Assembly: GCA_913057945.1 (NCBI GenBank)
Contig: CAJXOF010000001.1
Coordinates: 186,001-250,000 of the forward strand
Direction of reading: 5' to 3'
Length of the DNA stretch: 64,000 bases
Source of the DNA: an uncultured Hyphomonadaceae bacterium
GTDB taxonomy: Bacteria; Pseudomonadota; Alphaproteobacteria; Caulobacterales; Hyphomonadaceae
Each line of letters opens with the position of its first letter. The first letter of the stretch is position 1. Positions 61,917 through 64,000 of this stretch are shown here, piece after piece. A program made the translations under genes and the position numbers. The notes under the pieces are model-generated. The model did no database searches, was not told the origin of the DNA, and saw only the letters and a program-made list of their open reading frames with translations.

Positions 61917-63631
61917 TGGGACACCACCGCTAGTTTTGCAGGCGTTGACGTGTCGGCGTTTTCGTCCGGCTGAGACAAGATAACTGTTTCATTCGGGCGA
62001 GCCGCCATTTCGGAATCTGGCTCACCGCGCGACTGAACTGAAACGGCAAACGCGTTGAAGCTGTCATAAAGCTCGCCGAATTCATCTTTTCGCTGGTGAG
62101 AGATCAGAAAGTCTACATCGCCGCCTGCAGCATCCCTCAGCGCCACTTTCAATCGGCGAAGCGGCAGGAGAAGGGTCCGGGTCGCGATGTAGCTTAGGCA
62201 GCCCACCATGGCGACTACAAGGACGGCCAGAATTATCAGCATGTTGCGCATATAGCCCGCAGCAGAGCGCAACTCATTTTTCGGCATGCCAACTTCCACG
62301 ACGCCAAAGTTCAGACCGGAATAAGTAATGGGGTGCGTGAAACGGAATGTCTCCACCCCGTCCATACCTTTCACCGTACTCACTCTGACACCGCTGTCGC
62401 CGGTCAACCTTCCCTGATCCTTGAGTTCCTTGTTGATCGTCCCCACCAGGGAGAGATCGGACGCCGCACGGATCACGCCCTGACGATCGACCACGGTCAT
62501 GTCCGTGACATTGGGATCTGAGGAGGCCGAATTGATGAAAGCCTGGACGTTTAGCCAATCCTGCTCTTCCTCCGGCAAGGGGGAATTCTCCACTGCATTA
62601 AGAGCGTTATTTGTTGCCACAAAGGAAGCAATTGACGATCCTGACGTGATCGCGAGCCGTTCCATCGTCTTGTCCTGATGACCCACGACAAATGAGCCTG
62701 CTGCGAACAGGCATACAATCGAGATCGCGCATGCCGACAGTGTCAGGCGCAATTGCAATGAAAGCCGTCTGCGCCGCCCGTCCGCATATACCGCGTCGTA
62801 GTTTTCTCTTTCCCGCTTCAGCGCTTCAAGCAGGGTTCCCCCGCTCGAGAAACGTCGCTCCGGTTTCTTGTCGAGCAGTTTCTTGACGATGAACTCCAGT
62901 CCGCGCGGGCAGGCCGGATCAGTGTTGATGGGCGAAGGCTCGTGTTGCGTGATCTGCACCGCGAGCGTGGCAATGCTGTTCCCGTTGAATGCTGGTCGTC
63001 CGGTGAGCAGCTCGTAGAGGACCGCGCCGACCGAAAACAGGTCGGACCGGCCATCTATTTCACGGCTCAAAGCCTGCTCCGGGCTCATGTAACGGGGCGT
63101 TCCGAGAACCTGCCCCATCTGGGTCATCATCAGACCTTCTTTCTGGGCTTCTGCGCCACCTTCAGCCACGCGGGCAATTCCGAAGTCCAGAATCTTGATC
63201 GAACGGCCATCCTGTCCGAGTATGATGTTTGACGGCTTGATGTCGCGGTGAACGATGCCCATCGCATGAGCGTAATTCAGCGCATCCGCCAGTTGCTGGC
63301 CAATGCCGAGAACAGTTCCGATGCCGAACTGCCCACGCGCCAGCAAAGCATTGTCGAGAGATTCCCCGGCGAGGAGCTCCATGGCGATATAGGGATATCC
63401 CGAAGCGTCGCCGACATCATAGATGGTCACAATGTTAGGGTGCGAGAGAGCGCCCGCAGCACGCGCTTCGCGAATGAAGCGACTGGCATATTCCGGATTC
63501 TCGCAATACTCCTGCTTGAGAACCTTGATAGCCAGCACACGGTCGATCTTGGGGTCATACGCACGATACACTTCGGCCATCGCACCTTGTCCGATGCGTG
63601 CCTCAATTTCATATCGACCGACGCGTTTCAT
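61913..63631 (-). CDS. ppkA: membrane Ser/Thr protein kinase with periplasmic sensor and C-terminal HAMP-like segment (T6SS PpkA-like)
   Basis: Kinase of 572 aa (ATG 63631 with AAGGTG upstream). The kinase domain (about residues 5-270) has RIGQGAMAEVYRA, catalytic HRDIKPSNI, DFG, and GTPRYMSPEQ in the activation loop. A first helix (about 298-320), a periplasmic sensory region of about 130 residues, and a second helix (about 460-482) follow. After the second helix comes a HAMP-like segment (LLPLRRLKVALRDAAGG) and a short tail. It is coupled to the FHA gene by ATGA. Confidence 0.88.
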   Translation of the reverse strand: MKRVGRYEIEARIGQGAMAEVYRAYDPKIDRVLAIKVLKQEYCENPEYASRFIREARAAGALSHPNIVTIYDVGDASGYPYIAMELLAGESLDNALLARGQFGIGTVLGIGQQLADALNYAHAMGIVHRDIKPSNIILGQDGRSIKILDFGIARVAEGGAEAQKEGLMMTQMGQVLGTPRYMSPEQALSREIDGRSDLFSVGAVLYELLTGRPAFNGNSIATLAVQITQHEPSPINTDPACPRGLEFIVKKLLDKKPERRFSSGGTLLEALKRERENYDAVYADGRRRRLSLQLRLTLSACAISIVCLFAAGSFVVGHQDKTMERLAITSGSSIASFVATNNALNAVENSPLPEEEQDWLNVQAFINSASSDPNVTDMTVVDRQGVIRAASDLSLVGTINKELKDQGRLTGDSGVRVSTVKGMDGVETFRFTHPITYSGLNFGVVEVGMPKNELRSAAGYMRNMLIILAVLVVAMVGCLSYIATRTLLLPLRRLKVALRDAAGGDVDFLISHQRKDEFGELYDSFNAFAVSVQSRGEPDSEMAARPNETVILSQPDENADTSTPAKLAVVSQ

Positions 63632-63685
63632 GTGTTCACCTTGGTTACTCGGACGTTGCGCCATCTGTTGCTTCGCCCGACGAAA

Positions 63686-64000
63686 TTATCTTGATTTGAT
63701 AAGCGCTGCCTGGATGCGCTCAACCTTTGCCAAATCAGCAGCGATGTTTGGGTTGTTGCTGTCGAGGGTCAGGGCTCGCCGGAGCAAGGTCATTGCATTC
63801 TCGGCCTCGCCTGCGTTCAACTCTTCCAGGGCTTCCAGCCGTAAAGCATTCGCGGCCGCCGCATCTTCTGTGGATACGATTCTCGCCGCAAAGGGAGGCT
63901 TCGGGACCTCTACTGTCTCCACCGGCGCTTCTGGTCGTTCGACGGAACGATCCGGCAGCTTCAGAACTTGCCCCACCATCAACCGGTTTGGCGCCTCAAG
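63686..64000 (-). CDS. C-terminal part of a protein with LysM-like end and helical repeat (start outside window)
   Basis: At least 104 codons of a gene that begins beyond the right edge. The visible part opens with APNRLMVGQVLKLPD, which fits the end of a LysM domain (pattern N..L..GQ.L..P). A Pro-rich linker follows, and then a TPR-like helical pair (ANALRLEALEELNAGEAENAMTLLRRALTLDSNNPN). It probably belongs to the kinase/FHA/phosphatase unit (54 bp gap to the kinase). Function is not recognised. Confidence 0.6.
   Translation of the reverse strand, partial: LEAPNRLMVGQVLKLPDRSVERPEAPVETVEVPKPPFAARIVSTEDAAAANALRLEALEELNAGEAENAMTLLRRALTLDSNNPNIAADLAKVERIQAALIKSR

Overview
This 64 kb window looks like chromosome of a free-living, probably marine, aerobic alphaproteobacterium. 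The best guess is the Caulobacterales/Hyphomonadales group (Hyphomonadaceae-like). The reasons are high G+C, dense co-directional operons with four-base start/stop overlaps, a tsaE-amgK-murU-addB-addA block, FixLJ control next to a cbb3 oxidase, many TonB-dependent functions and Fur-like boxes of the TGCnAAT..CATTnGCA kind. The taxonomic call is an inference. I saw no rRNA, tRNA, CRISPR array, insertion sequence or prophage.

Layout. (1) 1-7998, minus strand: tsaE-amgK-murU-addB-addA, covering tRNA t6A synthesis, cell-wall sugar recycling and double-strand-break repair. addA runs off the left edge. (2) 8157-15000: a ferredoxin reductase/ferredoxin pair with a clear terminator, a thioesterase, a membrane-anchored TIR-domain protein, ychF, and a two-gene unit (ATP-grasp-like protein plus acyltransferase). 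(3) 15251-26929: a cobalamin salvage and late-assembly island. cobT-cobS-cobC-cobO comes first, then a cobalamin riboswitch, then btuB-btuF-btuC-btuD-cobQ-cbiB-cobD, with cobU on the opposite strand. No corrin-ring genes are present, so this part of the genome supports uptake and remodelling rather than de novo synthesis. (4) 27006-37617: the cbb3 terminal oxidase operon ccoNOQP with its assembly genes ccoGHIS (minus), facing a divergent unit of a small membrane protein, fixL, fixJ and a lone receiver.

(5) 37680-44712: a sulfide/persulfide module. A rhodanese, an RND pump (adaptor plus inner-membrane subunit) and a BigR/SqrR-type repressor form one minus-strand operon. It diverges from sulfide:quinone oxidoreductase, a zinc-finger thioredoxin and a DUF2892 membrane protein. 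A perfect inverted repeat sits on the predicted -10 box between the two arms. (6) 44785-49331: L-lactate dehydrogenase, a TetR regulator, and a pair of predicted Tat-exported enzymes, one FAD sugar-lactone-oxidase-like and one PLP fold III. (7) 49571-57061: an iron-type uptake locus with a Fur-like box, a TonB-dependent receptor, ExbB, two ExbD proteins (one lacking the membrane aspartate), TonB, an ApbE-DUF2271 fusion, and a DUF4198 protein with an EF-hand lipoprotein behind an array of Fur-like boxes. (8) 57190-59902: a two-component system with a MipA/OmpV outer-membrane protein between its genes. (9) 60079-64000: a PP2C phosphatase, a TagH-type FHA protein, a membrane Ser/Thr kinase and the end of a LysM-like protein. 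This resembles the threonine-phosphorylation switch of type VI secretion and continues past the right edge.

The most unusual material is the repressor/RND/SQR sulfide module, the Asn-for-Asp ExbD partner, the exported FAD/PLP enzyme pair, the TIR protein without its usual catalytic glutamate, and the kinase whose HAMP-like segment lies at its C-terminus. All functional calls are from motif recognition by eye; no database search was run.
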